From an uncultured Prevotellaceae bacterium (GTDB taxonomy: Bacteria; Bacteroidota; Bacteroidia; Bacteroidales; Bacteroidaceae), in contig CAMJFC010000012.1 in NCBI GenBank assembly GCA_946404865.1, positions 1 to 57,657 of the forward strand: a stretch of 57,657 bases of DNA, given 5' to 3'. Below, piece after piece: positions 31,167-41,100 of the stretch; the first letter of the stretch is position 1, and each line of letters opens with the position of its first letter. A program made the position numbers and the translations under genes. The notes beneath the pieces are model-generated. The model was not told where the DNA came from and made no database searches. It worked only from the letters and a program-made list of their open reading frames with translations.

Positions 31167-33092
31167 ATGAAATCAACAAAATATTTCGTGGTATTACTGC
31201 TTGGCTTGCTGACAGCAGGATTTATGAGCAGTTGCAGCGATGACCCCAAAGACGGCGACGCTCCGCGTCTGTTCCGTCCCGTGGCCTCGCTTGAGACGAG
31301 CAATAACTCGGTTATTGCCACTTGGGACAATATCGCCGGCGCCGACCAATATACCCTGAGCCTCTTTAAGGTGACAGGCACCGACGAGGCCGGCAACAAC
31401 ACCTATACCCTCTACAAGACCGCCACATGTGATTCTTCACCTTTCACTTTCTCCGACTTGGAATGGGACGAGAAATATAAGGTGCAAATCAGTGCCAGCG
31501 GAACAAAATCGTCGGAGATTTACGAGACGAAGGACGTGACCATCGCCTACCCCACCACGCTGAAGAGTGTGCGGACGATTGAAAATGCCGCCCGTGTGAC
31601 TTGGGACAATGGTAAGAAAGAAGAAGAGCCTGCCGCTGAAGAGCCCGCCGAGGAGGGATGCTCGGGCACTTGCACCTGCGAGGGTTGCGCAAAGGGCGAG
31701 GGTTGCACCTGCACCAACTGCTCTTGTCCGGGTTGCAAGCCGACTCAAGAAGAGGTGGTTCCTGCTGACGACAGTTCAGAAGAAGAGAACAACGTGACGG
31801 TAATCAAGGCCATTGTGGCTGAACCCGTAGATGGTGGCGAGAGTATTGTGAAAGTCATCGACAGCGAAACCTTTGGACAAGGTTATGCCGACATCAACGG
31901 TCTGAATCCCGAGACCCAATACTACTTCGTGGCCTACACCGATGAAGCCGATTTCAACAACTCGACCTACGCCGGCCGTTTGTCGGCTACCACAAGCAAA
32001 GCCGTTGACTTCGATGCGAAGTACGGTGCCGGCATGTGGCTTGACATCCGTGACTATGATGCCAAGATGGCGAAAGACACGCTGAAGACCACACAGTTCT
32101 GGGAGCAGGTACAAGACGGCATGACCATTATCTTAAGTGGTGACTTCGAGTACAAGGTGAACAACTCCATCGCCTTCGACCGCAGTGTACGCTTCACTAC
32201 CGCACCCACACTGGGCAATAATGCCCGCTTCATATCTTCCGGCGGTCTGACGATGGCCAAGGAAGTGACCGTTGACTGGGTGGAATTTGAGAATATCGAT
32301 TTCTACAGCGACAAGGTGTTAAAAGACAATCCCGTAGCCACCAATAAAGACAAGGGCTGGGGCGGCCGTCAGGTGTTCAATGTGAACGGCACCAAATCAA
32401 CATTGAAGAAACTTTCGTTCAAGGGTTGCAACGTGACTGGCTACCGTGCCTTTGTACGTGCGCAAGCCGATTCGGACAACATTCTTGAAATCAATGTTGA
32501 CGGATGTACACTGAACTGCATCGGCGACCAGGGCGTGTTCACCACGACCAATAAAGCCGCAGACTGGCAGGTCATCAACGTGAAGAACAGCACCATCACC
32601 AATATCGTGATGTTTTGCGACCTCCGTCTGACCGCCGGCCCGCTGAAGATGAACATTGAGAACTGCACCTTCTGCTACGCTCCAATAGAGACCAATGCCA
32701 ATGCCAACACACCGATGTTCCGTTTCTATGGCAACGACCAAGTTGTCACGCTGAATGTGAGCAACACCCTGTTCGGCCCTGCCATGGCCACAGAGAAACA
32801 CGACGGTGGAGACATCCAGACCTATACCGCCGGCCCAACAGGCAGCATCTTCCTGAATGCCAACGACGGTACGGTAGATGGCAAGCCGGCCCCGATTGTG
32901 AGTGTGTCGAAGAGCTTCAAGACCGATTTCTTGTGGTTGGAAATGGGTGAAAATAAGAAAACCTATCCTCTTGAAGGTCTCCAAGGTCTGGACATGGACG
33001 AGAAAGGCCTTTGGAGCAAACCCGAAAAAGGAGAGTTCCGCATCAAAGCCAACCTGCCTGAGAGCGGCTTAGGTGCCCCCATGTGGCAGTAA
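31167..33092 (+). CDS. Surface lipoprotein (DUF4957/DUF5123-type) with cysteine-rich insert
   Basis: Lipoprotein (641 aa; signal ends MSSC, C23), third gene of the susC-susD operon, so a likely surface glycan-binding protein. Residues about 35-130 form an Fn3-like domain and a second Fn3-like domain begins near 131. From about 330 to the end is a parallel beta-helix of the DUF4957/DUF5123 type, usual for pectin-locus binding proteins (SIAFDRSVRFTTAPTLGNNA, LNVSNTLFGPA). Oddity: between acidic linkers, residues 165-190 hold nine cysteines (165, 169, 171, 174, 180, 182, 185, 187, 190) with CTC, CTCTNC and CSCPGC motifs, like a metallothionein. The insert (31659-31736) interrupts the second Fn3-like domain. 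It may bind metal or form a disulfide knot. Neither is known for this family as far as I can recall. Confidence 0.85.
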   Translation: MKSTKYFVVLLLGLLTAGFMSSCSDDPKDGDAPRLFRPVASLETSNNSVIATWDNIAGADQYTLSLFKVTGTDEAGNNTYTLYKTATCDSSPFTFSDLEWDEKYKVQISASGTKSSEIYETKDVTIAYPTTLKSVRTIENAARVTWDNGKKEEEPAAEEPAEEGCSGTCTCEGCAKGEGCTCTNCSCPGCKPTQEEVVPADDSSEEENNVTVIKAIVAEPVDGGESIVKVIDSETFGQGYADINGLNPETQYYFVAYTDEADFNNSTYAGRLSATTSKAVDFDAKYGAGMWLDIRDYDAKMAKDTLKTTQFWEQVQDGMTIILSGDFEYKVNNSIAFDRSVRFTTAPTLGNNARFISSGGLTMAKEVTVDWVEFENIDFYSDKVLKDNPVATNKDKGWGGRQVFNVNGTKSTLKKLSFKGCNVTGYRAFVRAQADSDNILEINVDGCTLNCIGDQGVFTTTNKAADWQVINVKNSTITNIVMFCDLRLTAGPLKMNIENCTFCYAPIETNANANTPMFRFYGNDQVVTLNVSNTLFGPAMATEKHDGGDIQTYTAGPTGSIFLNANDGTVDGKPAPIVSVSKSFKTDFLWLEMGENKKTYPLEGLQGLDMDEKGLWSKPEKGEFRIKANLPESGLGAPMWQ

Positions 33093-33114
33093 TCTTTTGA
33101 AGAATAAGTGATAT

Positions 33115-33140
33115 AGAGACGCCATGACTATGGCGTCTCT
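33115..33140. repeat. REP-type hairpin AGAGACGCCAT...ATGGCGTCTCT
   Basis: Perfect 11-bp stem with a 4-nt loop, 22 bp after the lipoprotein stop codon. It shares the AGAGACG/CGTCTCT arms with the hairpin at 42001-42030. No T-run follows, so termination is uncertain; mRNA 3' end protection is possible. Confidence 0.75.
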
Positions 33141-33149
33141 ATTTGATAG

Positions 33150-33239
33150 ACACTATAGATACTATAGAAACTATAGATACTATAGACACTATAGACACTA
33201 TAGAAACTATAGAAACTATAGAAACTATAGAAACTATAA
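33150..33239 (+). repeat. Tandem 9-bp repeat, ten units of A(A/C/T)ACTATAG
   Basis: Ten uninterrupted units, the last five almost identical (AAACTATAG). They end 12 nt before the ATG of the second PL1 gene, placing the array in its leader. The array has an open frame only because 9 is a multiple of 3. Confidence 0.92.
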
Positions 33240-33251
33240 AAAAAGAAGATC

Positions 33252-34931
33252 ATGAAACTAAAAAATACTTACGCTATGTTGCTGGCATGCTTAGCGTTGC
33301 TTGCTACGGTGCCAGCTGCAGCCCAGGAAAAGACGCCCGCCTTCCCCGGGGCTGAGGGCTTCGGACGCTATGTGACGGGCGGACGTGGCGGCAAGGTGCT
33401 TCACGTGACCAACCTGAACAACAGCGGAACGGGTTCGCTGCGCTGGGCTATCACTCAGAGCGGCGTCCGTACCATCGTGTTTGACGTGTCTGGCACCATC
33501 CATCTAACCTCGGCATTGAAAATCAGCAATGGTAACGTGACCATCGCCGGTCAGACAGCCCCCGGCGACGGCATCTGTGTGGCCGACTACCCTGTGACCA
33601 TCAGCGCCAGCAACGTGATTGTGCGCTATATGCGCTTCCGCTTAGGCAATAAAAACGTGAAAGTGAACGGTGCCGACGGTTGGGACGGCTTTGGCTCACT
33701 CGACCAACGGAACATCATCATCGACCATTGCTCCGTGAGTTGGAGCATCGATGAATGTCTGTCGATGGGCGGCTGCAAGGACATCACCGTTCAGTGGTGC
33801 CTGATTGCCCAGAGCCTTCAAGATGCCGGTCACTCCAAGGGGGCGCACGGCTATGGCGGCAACTGGGGCGGCAGCGGTGCCTCGTATCACCACAATCTGA
33901 TGGCACATCACGAGAGTCGCGTTCCCCGTTTGGGTCCGCGCTACACGACACAGACCGACGAGCGAATGGACATGCGTAACAATGTGTTCTACAACTGGGG
34001 CGGCAACGGCTGCTACGGCGGCGAAGCCATGCACGTGAACATCGTGAACAACTACTACAAGCCGGGACCAGCTACCGCTCAGATCGGTTCGACCAAGCGT
34101 ATGCGCATCGCCAAAATCGACATCCGCACCAACAGTTACATCAATAATTATCCTGACTATGCCCCCACCCTGCACCAATGGGGAACCTACTACATTGACG
34201 GCAACAAGAACACCTTGTATTCCACGGTGACCAACGACAACTGGACATACGGCGTACTCAACCAGTTTGGCAGTAACAGTGATTATGACAACACCTTGAC
34301 CGATGAGGTGAAGGAGCAGATGCACCTGACCGAGCCTATCGACTTTATCTGCACCACCACCCACAGCGCTGATGATGCCTACACGAAAGTGCTGCAATAC
34401 GCCGGTGCTTCTCTTCACCGTGACAGCTACGATGAGTTTATCATCAATGAGACGGAGAACGGCTTAGCCACCTATACCGGTTCGGGCAACCACAAGGGCA
34501 TTATCGACTCGCAAGAGGACCTGAAACCCGCCGACGCCGGGGATGACTGGAGCGCATGGCCCACCCTGACGAGCACCGAAGCCCCTGCCGACACCGACGG
34601 TGACGGTATGCCCGATGAATGGGAGAACTCCCAAGGTCTGAATGCCAACAATGCGGCCGACGGTCCTACGGTATGCTCCGACGGTTACACCAACTTAGAG
34701 CATTACTTGAACGCTCTCGTTGAAGACATCACCGCCGACCAATATGACGGTGGCGAGCAGCAAGGCCACACCATCACGACAGCCATCCGAGAGATGAACA
34801 TCACGACCGATGGTGTCAATGCCATTTACGGCATCGACGGGCGTATGGTGAAGAAATCGGCCACCATTGACGATCTGCGCAGTCTGCCGAAAGGGATTTA
34901 TATCTGGAACGGCAAGAAGGTGGTGAATTAG
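33252..34931 (+). CDS. Pectate lyase, PL1 family (second copy)
   Basis: Secreted pectate lyase (559 aa; signal 1-25, ending AAAQE). The PL1 beta-helix (about 28-440) carries the same blocks as the enzyme at 20333: FPGAEGFGRYVTGGRGG, IIIDHCSVSWSIDE, GHSKGAHGYGGNWGG and HHESRVPRLGPRY. A thrombospondin-3-like calcium loop (DTDGDGMPDEWENSQGL, about 445-462) follows. The end (IYGIDGRMVKK ... LPKGIYIWNGKK) is a type IX-like sorting tail. It lacks the extra beta-sandwich of the first PL1, so the two may differ in binding or product size. Its leader holds the ten-unit 9-bp tandem repeat; no clear -7 box is seen, so it may be read from the susC promoter. A terminator follows at 34963-35000. Confidence 0.92.
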   Translation: MKLKNTYAMLLACLALLATVPAAAQEKTPAFPGAEGFGRYVTGGRGGKVLHVTNLNNSGTGSLRWAITQSGVRTIVFDVSGTIHLTSALKISNGNVTIAGQTAPGDGICVADYPVTISASNVIVRYMRFRLGNKNVKVNGADGWDGFGSLDQRNIIIDHCSVSWSIDECLSMGGCKDITVQWCLIAQSLQDAGHSKGAHGYGGNWGGSGASYHHNLMAHHESRVPRLGPRYTTQTDERMDMRNNVFYNWGGNGCYGGEAMHVNIVNNYYKPGPATAQIGSTKRMRIAKIDIRTNSYINNYPDYAPTLHQWGTYYIDGNKNTLYSTVTNDNWTYGVLNQFGSNSDYDNTLTDEVKEQMHLTEPIDFICTTTHSADDAYTKVLQYAGASLHRDSYDEFIINETENGLATYTGSGNHKGIIDSQEDLKPADAGDDWSAWPTLTSTEAPADTDGDGMPDEWENSQGLNANNAADGPTVCSDGYTNLEHYLNALVEDITADQYDGGEQQGHTITTAIREMNITTDGVNAIYGIDGRMVKKSATIDDLRSLPKGIYIWNGKKVVN

Positions 34932-34962
34932 GACACCCCCTTCAGCCATCTTACAACGACAT

Positions 34963-35000
34963 AAAAGGCGGGCATGGAAACATCCATGTCTGCCTTTTTT
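34963..35000 (+). terminator. Intrinsic terminator after the second PL1 gene
   Basis: AAAAGGCGGGCATGGA pairs with TCCATGTCTGCCTTTT (two G-T pairs), followed by six T and a T-rich stretch. Confidence 0.8.
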
Positions 35001-35110
35001 CTTCTCTTTTCCTTCCTTATTTCTTCTTTTTTTCTTCTCTTTTTCACCATTTATTTCAAGAATCCCCCCTTTTGGATAAATAATCCCCCTGTCCAACACC
35101 GTTTTGATGG

Positions 35111-35118
35111 TATCTTTG
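35111..35118 (+). promoter_or_regulatory. -7 box TATCTTTG for the GH3 gene
   Basis: Perfect -7 match, 42 nt before the ATG at 35161. This favours 35161 over the in-frame ATG at 35104, which lies upstream of the box. Confidence 0.6.
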
Positions 35119-35160
35119 CAGCAGATTTTCAAACAAACAAACGAAAAAAACTACTCAAGC

Positions 35161-38157
35161 ATGAAGAAACGAATCATTTTGACGGTCGCCGTCAGCATGG
35201 CCACAGCCATGAGTATGACCTCGCAGACACTCCCCTATCAAGACAAGTCACTGAGTTTCCATGAGCGCGCGAAAGACTTAGTAAGCCGTTTGTCGCTGGA
35301 AGAGAAAGCCGCACAGATGGGCAACATGGTTGACCGCGTGATTTCACGTGAAGATTTCAAGGACGAAGGACGGGTTGAACTGCCGATGTACCAATATTGG
35401 AACGAAGCGTTGCACGGAGTGGCCCGTTCCGGTGCCGCGACAAGTTTTCCCGAATCGAAGGCGATGTCGTCGAGTTGGGACCGCCAACTGATTTATGACT
35501 GCGCCAGTATCACGAGCGATGAAGCCCGTATCTACCACACCCAGCAGAACAAAGGTTTGAACTATTGGTGTCCGACCATCAACATGGCCCGCGACCCCCG
35601 TTGGGGCCGCGACGAAGAGAATTATGGTGAAGACCCGTTCCTTGCCGGTTCGCTTGCCGTAGCCTTTATAAAAGGTATGCAGGGCGAACAAACCGCCGAT
35701 AACCCCTATTTTAAGACCGTGGCTTGCGCCAAGCATTTCGCAGCGAACAACTACGAGCAAGGGCGCCAGGGTTCCACCTCATTCATGTCTGAACACATCC
35801 TTCGCGAGTATTATCTGCCCGCTTTTGAGATGAGCGTGAAAGAAGGGCATGTTCAGAGCATCATGTCGGCCTACAACGCCATCAGCACCGACCTCAATGA
35901 AAAGAACGCCGCCGGCATCGGCTGGTCGTCGAGCAAGTCATGGGGTGGCAAGCCTTGTGCGATGAACGACTGGCTGCTGACCAATATCCTCCGCGATGAA
36001 TGGGGGTTTGACGGTTATGTGACGAGCGACTGCGCCGGCATCTCGTGCATCTACCGTCCGAACAAACACCGTTATTACGGCAATTACGACGAAAGCACCG
36101 ACACTGACATCGCCGCTGAGTATGCCGCCCGTGCCACGGGTGCCGCCATACAAGCCGGCAACGACATGAACTGCGAGTTCAAGAACCGTCTGTCGGTCTA
36201 TCAGACCGCCGTAGAAGCCGCCATCGACAAAGGCTACATGACCGAGGCCGACTTAGACAGTGCCTTGGTGCGCGTGTTGGAAAGCCGTTTCGCCTTGGGA
36301 GAGTTCGACACCGATGTGGCATGGAACAACATCCCCGCCAGCAAACTGGAATGTGCCGAACATCAAGCCATGGCCTTGAAAGCCGCACAAGAAGCCATCG
36401 TACTGCTGAAGAACGAGGCACCCCAGAACATCGACCAACCGCTGCTTCCCCTGACCACCGACAAGAAGATAGCCATCATCGGCCCTTATGCCAACCAGAT
36501 TATGCTGGGCGACTACTCGGGTACACCCACATATACCACCACCCCGTTCCAAGCCATTTCAAAACGGATGAACTTCACGCTGTCGGACGGAACGTACAAT
36601 TTCGTGGATTACGATGTGCTGGGCTATGCGAAACGCGGTGAGAACAAATTCAAGGGTACGGGCTATATCGAGAACACGACACCCGGCGACTGGATTGTCT
36701 TTAACGAGATAGACTTCGGCGAAGGCTGTAAGGACTTTGTGGTGAACTGCGCCACCAAGAAAGGCAGCGGCGAAGGCACCATCAATTTCTTCCTCGACTT
36801 AGACGACAGCAAGGTGGCTGAGATGACCGAGGCCGATGCCGCTCTGAGCGTGAGCAACTCAAGCATCGCCGCCGGTGCATGGGGCACATACGCTGATGTG
36901 AAGGCGAGCGTTGACCCTGACGTCTTCAAAGGCAAACACAAGGTGACCATCAAACTGATGGGCAGCCAGAGTTACGTGGGCAACTGGAGGTCGTTCCGTT
37001 TCTACAACGAGGGTCACGAGCCGCTTGAAGAGCAGGGTCCGCTGTATATGCTGACCACCACAGAGGTGGTGAATGCCGAGGCAGACGCAGCGATGATAGC
37101 CCGTGCAAAAACTGTGGCTCAACGCGCTGACGTGGTGGTGTTCATCGGTGGCACAGACTTTACGAAACCCGACAACCATGCTACCGGCACAGAGAGCCAT
37201 GACCGCTGGCAGCTGACCTTGCCCGGCAACCAAGAGCAGTTGCTGCAAGAGCTATACCAAGTGAACCCGAATGTGGTGCTGGTGTTAGAGACCAACTCGT
37301 CGATGGATATCAGTTGGGCGAAAGCCAACATCCCTGCCATCATGGAAGCCTGGTATGACGGTCAGGCCCAGGGGCAAGCCATCAGCGATGTGCTGTTCGG
37401 CGACTTCAACCCCGGCGGCAAACTGACGAGCACATGGTACAACAACATCAGCGAACTGCCCTCAGCCAACGACTCACAATTCAAGGCCAACGGCATGCTG
37501 GAGTATAATATCGATGAGTGGGGCTACACCTATATGTACTATGGCCGCAGCCAGCATCAGGCACAGGCAGAAAAGCCGATGTACCCGTTTGGTTACGGTC
37601 TGAGCTACACCACCTTCGGTTACAGCAACTTGGTATTAAGCCAAAGCACGTTGAGTTCAGGTCAGACCCTGACCATCCAAGCCGACATCACCAACACCGG
37701 CACCCGTGAAGGCGCTGAAGTTGTACAGGTCTATGTGAGTTTCCCGGGTTCGAGCGTGAGCCATCGTCCCACCCGCAAGTTAGTCGGTTTCGACCGTGTG
37801 GAATTAGCCCCGGGCCAGACCAAGACCGTGAGCATCCCATTGTCGCATGAGCAGCTAGCTTACTATAACGAAGCAACCCATACCTTTGATGTCGAGTCGG
37901 GCGTGGTCAATGTGTATGTGTCAGCCTCTTCGGCCGATGACCGTTTATCCGGTCAGATCAACGCCACCGGCGGTACAGTGAAAGAGACCTATCTGAGCGG
38001 CACCACAGGCATCGGCCAGCATCACGTCACGACAGCAGTCCCCGTCGCAAACGATGTGGTGTATGACATGACAGGCATGGCAGTAGGCACCGCAAAACAG
38101 ATGGACCGTCTGCCCAAAGGGATATACGTGGTGAACGGCAAAAAAGTGGTGAAGTGA
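35161..38157 (+). CDS. GH3 glycosidase (beta-xylosidase/beta-glucosidase type) with CBM6-like insert
   Basis: Exported GH3 enzyme (998 aa; signal 1-21, ending MTSQ). The N-terminal (alpha/beta)8 domain carries the xylosidase-like block YWNEALHGVARSG, then WCPTINMARDPRWGRDEENYGEDPFL and KHFAANNYEQ; the nucleophile is D290 in GYVTSDCAGI. The second domain is interrupted at about 478-617 by a CBM6-like beta-sandwich (GTGYIENTTPGDWIVFNEIDFG). A fibronectin-III-like domain (about 814-933) and a type IX-like tail (VYDMTGMAV ... LPKGIYVVNGKK) follow. The sequence is closest to the beta-xylosidase/arabinosidase branch of GH3. In a pectin locus it could remove xylose from xylogalacturonan (inference). 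It has its own -7 box, and its 3' end lies 15 bp from the convergent regulator gene. Confidence 0.92.
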   Translation: MKKRIILTVAVSMATAMSMTSQTLPYQDKSLSFHERAKDLVSRLSLEEKAAQMGNMVDRVISREDFKDEGRVELPMYQYWNEALHGVARSGAATSFPESKAMSSSWDRQLIYDCASITSDEARIYHTQQNKGLNYWCPTINMARDPRWGRDEENYGEDPFLAGSLAVAFIKGMQGEQTADNPYFKTVACAKHFAANNYEQGRQGSTSFMSEHILREYYLPAFEMSVKEGHVQSIMSAYNAISTDLNEKNAAGIGWSSSKSWGGKPCAMNDWLLTNILRDEWGFDGYVTSDCAGISCIYRPNKHRYYGNYDESTDTDIAAEYAARATGAAIQAGNDMNCEFKNRLSVYQTAVEAAIDKGYMTEADLDSALVRVLESRFALGEFDTDVAWNNIPASKLECAEHQAMALKAAQEAIVLLKNEAPQNIDQPLLPLTTDKKIAIIGPYANQIMLGDYSGTPTYTTTPFQAISKRMNFTLSDGTYNFVDYDVLGYAKRGENKFKGTGYIENTTPGDWIVFNEIDFGEGCKDFVVNCATKKGSGEGTINFFLDLDDSKVAEMTEADAALSVSNSSIAAGAWGTYADVKASVDPDVFKGKHKVTIKLMGSQSYVGNWRSFRFYNEGHEPLEEQGPLYMLTTTEVVNAEADAAMIARAKTVAQRADVVVFIGGTDFTKPDNHATGTESHDRWQLTLPGNQEQLLQELYQVNPNVVLVLETNSSMDISWAKANIPAIMEAWYDGQAQGQAISDVLFGDFNPGGKLTSTWYNNISELPSANDSQFKANGMLEYNIDEWGYTYMYYGRSQHQAQAEKPMYPFGYGLSYTTFGYSNLVLSQSTLSSGQTLTIQADITNTGTREGAEVVQVYVSFPGSSVSHRPTRKLVGFDRVELAPGQTKTVSIPLSHEQLAYYNEATHTFDVESGVVNVYVSASSADDRLSGQINATGGTVKETYLSGTTGIGQHHVTTAVPVANDVVYDMTGMAVGTAKQMDRLPKGIYVVNGKKVVK

Positions 38158-38172
38158 TTTCACCTCAAGCGA

Positions 38173-41100
38173 TTAAGCTTGTGCACGATACTCGGAAGGC
38201 GTCATGCCCGTTTCTTTCTTGAAACAACGGGTGAAATATTTGGGGTCTGAGAACCCGACGGCATAAGCGATTTGTGAAAAATTCTCGCTGGAAAGCGCAA
38301 TGAGTTGCTCCGCGCGTTGTATGCGCAGATGACGCAGGAAATCGACCGGCGAAAGCCCCACCATCGCTTTGACTTTTCCATAAAACACTGTTCTACTGAG
38401 ATTGACCGCATCGGCAAGCTGCTCTATTTTGAGGTCAGCATCGCCGATGTGGTCATTGATATACACCAACAACCGTTGCATCATTTGTTCATCGGCATCC
38501 TCGATTTCGGGTGCCGCGAGCGCATACTGCGTGCGCTTGTCGTCGTCCGTTTCATCCTTTTGGTGCGCTGTGTCGCCGTCAGAAGCAATCGAAGAGGCCG
38601 TATGAGCCAACGACTCGAGAAACCTCTGTTGCAACATGGTTCGCTGTGCCATGATGTTTTGCACACGCTGGCGAAGGTATGTTGCACTGAATGGTTTTGT
38701 GATGTAATCGTCGATGCCTTCACGCAGCCCTTGCAGCCTGTCGTCGAGCGATGCTTTCGCCGACAAGATGATGATGGGGATGTGGCAGGTGTCGGCATTC
38801 TGTTTGATATGGTGCACCATGGTCATTCCGTCCATGCGCGGCATCATCACGTCGGTGATAATAAAGTCGGGCATCTCACGGATGGTTGTTTCGAGACCGA
38901 CCTCCCCGTTTTCCGCTTGTAAGACGCGGTAATCATCCCTCAGGATACTCACGAGAAACGCCCTGAGGTCAGGATTGTCCTCCACCACAAGAATCACGTT
39001 TTCGTCGGACGAGGATTTCGTATTCTCCTGTTCGTAAGCCGCATCAGCCGGTTGGTTCTTCACCTCATCTTCAGAAGAAGAAGGGATGACTTGTGCCGCA
39101 TTATCGTCGCTGATAAAAATGCCATGCGATTTGCTATAATGGAGCATACGGTTGACGAGAGCAAGCATGTGTGATGCGTTGCGCTCCACCATCTGCAAAT
39201 GAGAGCGCGCCTGGCTGCTGAGTTCTTCGGTGTTGAGCACTTCGCTGACCGGTCCGCCAATCAGCGTGAGTGGTGTACGCAACCGATGGCTGATATCCGT
39301 GAAGAACTGTGTTTTCATGTCATCGAGTTGCTGTTGCATCCGATTGCGTGTGCGCAAACGATAGATGTACACCGCCACGGCGGCAAAAGCGGCGACGAGC
39401 AAAGCATAGAGCATCTTCGCCCACCATGTCTCCCAGAAAGTGGGTTGCGAATCAATCTCGAGCGAGGCTACGGCTCTGCTCCAAACCCCGTCGGCATTGG
39501 TAGCCCTCACGAGCAGCCGCAGTCTGCCTGGCGGCAAGTCGTTGAATGAGATGCGATGGCCCTCGCCCACCTCCATCCATTGATGGTCCACGCCCTCAAT
39601 GCGATACTGATACTTCATCTGGTCGCCCGTATAATCAAGAGCCGCGAACTCAATGGAGAGGTTTCGCCTGTCAGACGGCACCTTCAGCACCTCACGATGG
39701 AGGATGGGGCGTTTCTCACCATTGTCATGAAACCATACAGATGTGAAGACGATATTCGGTGTGAACGCACTTTTGGCCATGTCGGCGGGAGCGAACTCAA
39801 GGACACCTCCCATCGTCGCCAAAAGGAGTTGCCCGTCATGCACACAAGGCTTGGCTTCCGTGAAACGGGTTCTTTCCCCCCACAGATGAGCACCGAAATG
39901 GACAACACTGTCAGCGTCAGGCAGATAGCAATTGACCGTATTCTCACGGACAATCCATAAGCGTCCTTCACCATCCTCAACCATCGACTGCGCCAGTCCG
40001 ACATCATGGTTGAGCGTGTTCACCTGCTCAAACCGCACCCGGTCGGAGCATAAGGCACCGGCATCGGCCGTCTGAATGCCTCCGCCGAGCGTGACGACCC
40101 AGACCTTGCTGCCCGTGGCCAGCACTTGCAACACATCGCCTGTGAGCAGACTCTGCGGGTCGTCGGGATGGTGGATGTTGGTATAGAAAACAGGCTCGGC
40201 TTGTTTTGAAGCAAACGTCACCAATCCATTGTTCGTGGCCATCATCATCGTACCATCAGAAAGTGATACGATGCGGCGGACTTTGGCAAAATCGTTGACA
40301 GGATAGTTCTTCAATCCATTGCGGACATTGATGAACCCCCCTTGCTCATCATATTTGCAAGGGCCTCCGCCATAGGTGGCAATCCATATCGCTCCGTCGG
40401 ACGTCTCATGAATATCATACACCTCATTATTCGGCAGCGAATGGTCATCCTCAGCGTTGAACGTGAAATGGCGGATGACGCCTTCTGGCGTCCGCATGAA
40501 CAACCCATCACCTTTCGACCCGATCCACAACCGGTGTTTCCCGTCTTCGTGCAGCGCATAGATGCGTTTGGAGAATTTGACGGGAAGATTCGAGATGGCA
40601 CCTTGCGGTGAAAGATATGCCGTCGCGCCGCTGTCAACGACCGCCACCTCGCCAGAAGCCATGCCCACCCAAATGCGCTGCCGATGGTCGAAGGCCACCG
40701 CCCTCGCTTCCTGATTTGACACCACCGACAAGCGGCGGAAGGGTTGCATGTTGAACGTGAGCAGTGTGAGGTCGCGCGCACCCGTAAACCAGATATTCTT
40801 TTGCCGGTCGAAGAAGAATTTATTGATGACCGGCAAGTCTGTCGCCTCCCATGAGGGCAGTGTCTGCAACCGATAAGGAACCCATTTCTGTTCCGTCTCG
40901 TCGAAGAAAGCGAACACCCCACCCTTTGGGACACCCCAGATGGTGCCAAACGCATCCTCATGAATGAAAGGCGTCTCACTGCGTGTGTAATGCAAAAAAT
41001 CGGTCACGTTGGCCTTTAATAGTGTCAACGTCGCCTTTTTTGCATTCGCGAGCAATACCCCGTCAGCATCCGTCATCGCCCAGATGCGTTTCTTACTGTC

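Noticed and set aside
33150..33239. CRISPR array
   Set aside because: Units are 9 bp with no spacers and there are no cas genes.
33143..33355. Open frame starting MIDTIDTIETIDT across the 9-bp repeat
   Set aside because: It exists because the repeat unit is a multiple of three; it overlaps the signal-peptide start of the pectate lyase in another frame and has no protein-like sequence.
39000..39290. Frameshift hiding the HATPase domain of the hybrid regulator
   Set aside because: Only about 290 bp separate the H-box from the receiver, too short for the remaining HisKA plus HATPase_c, and the frame is continuous.
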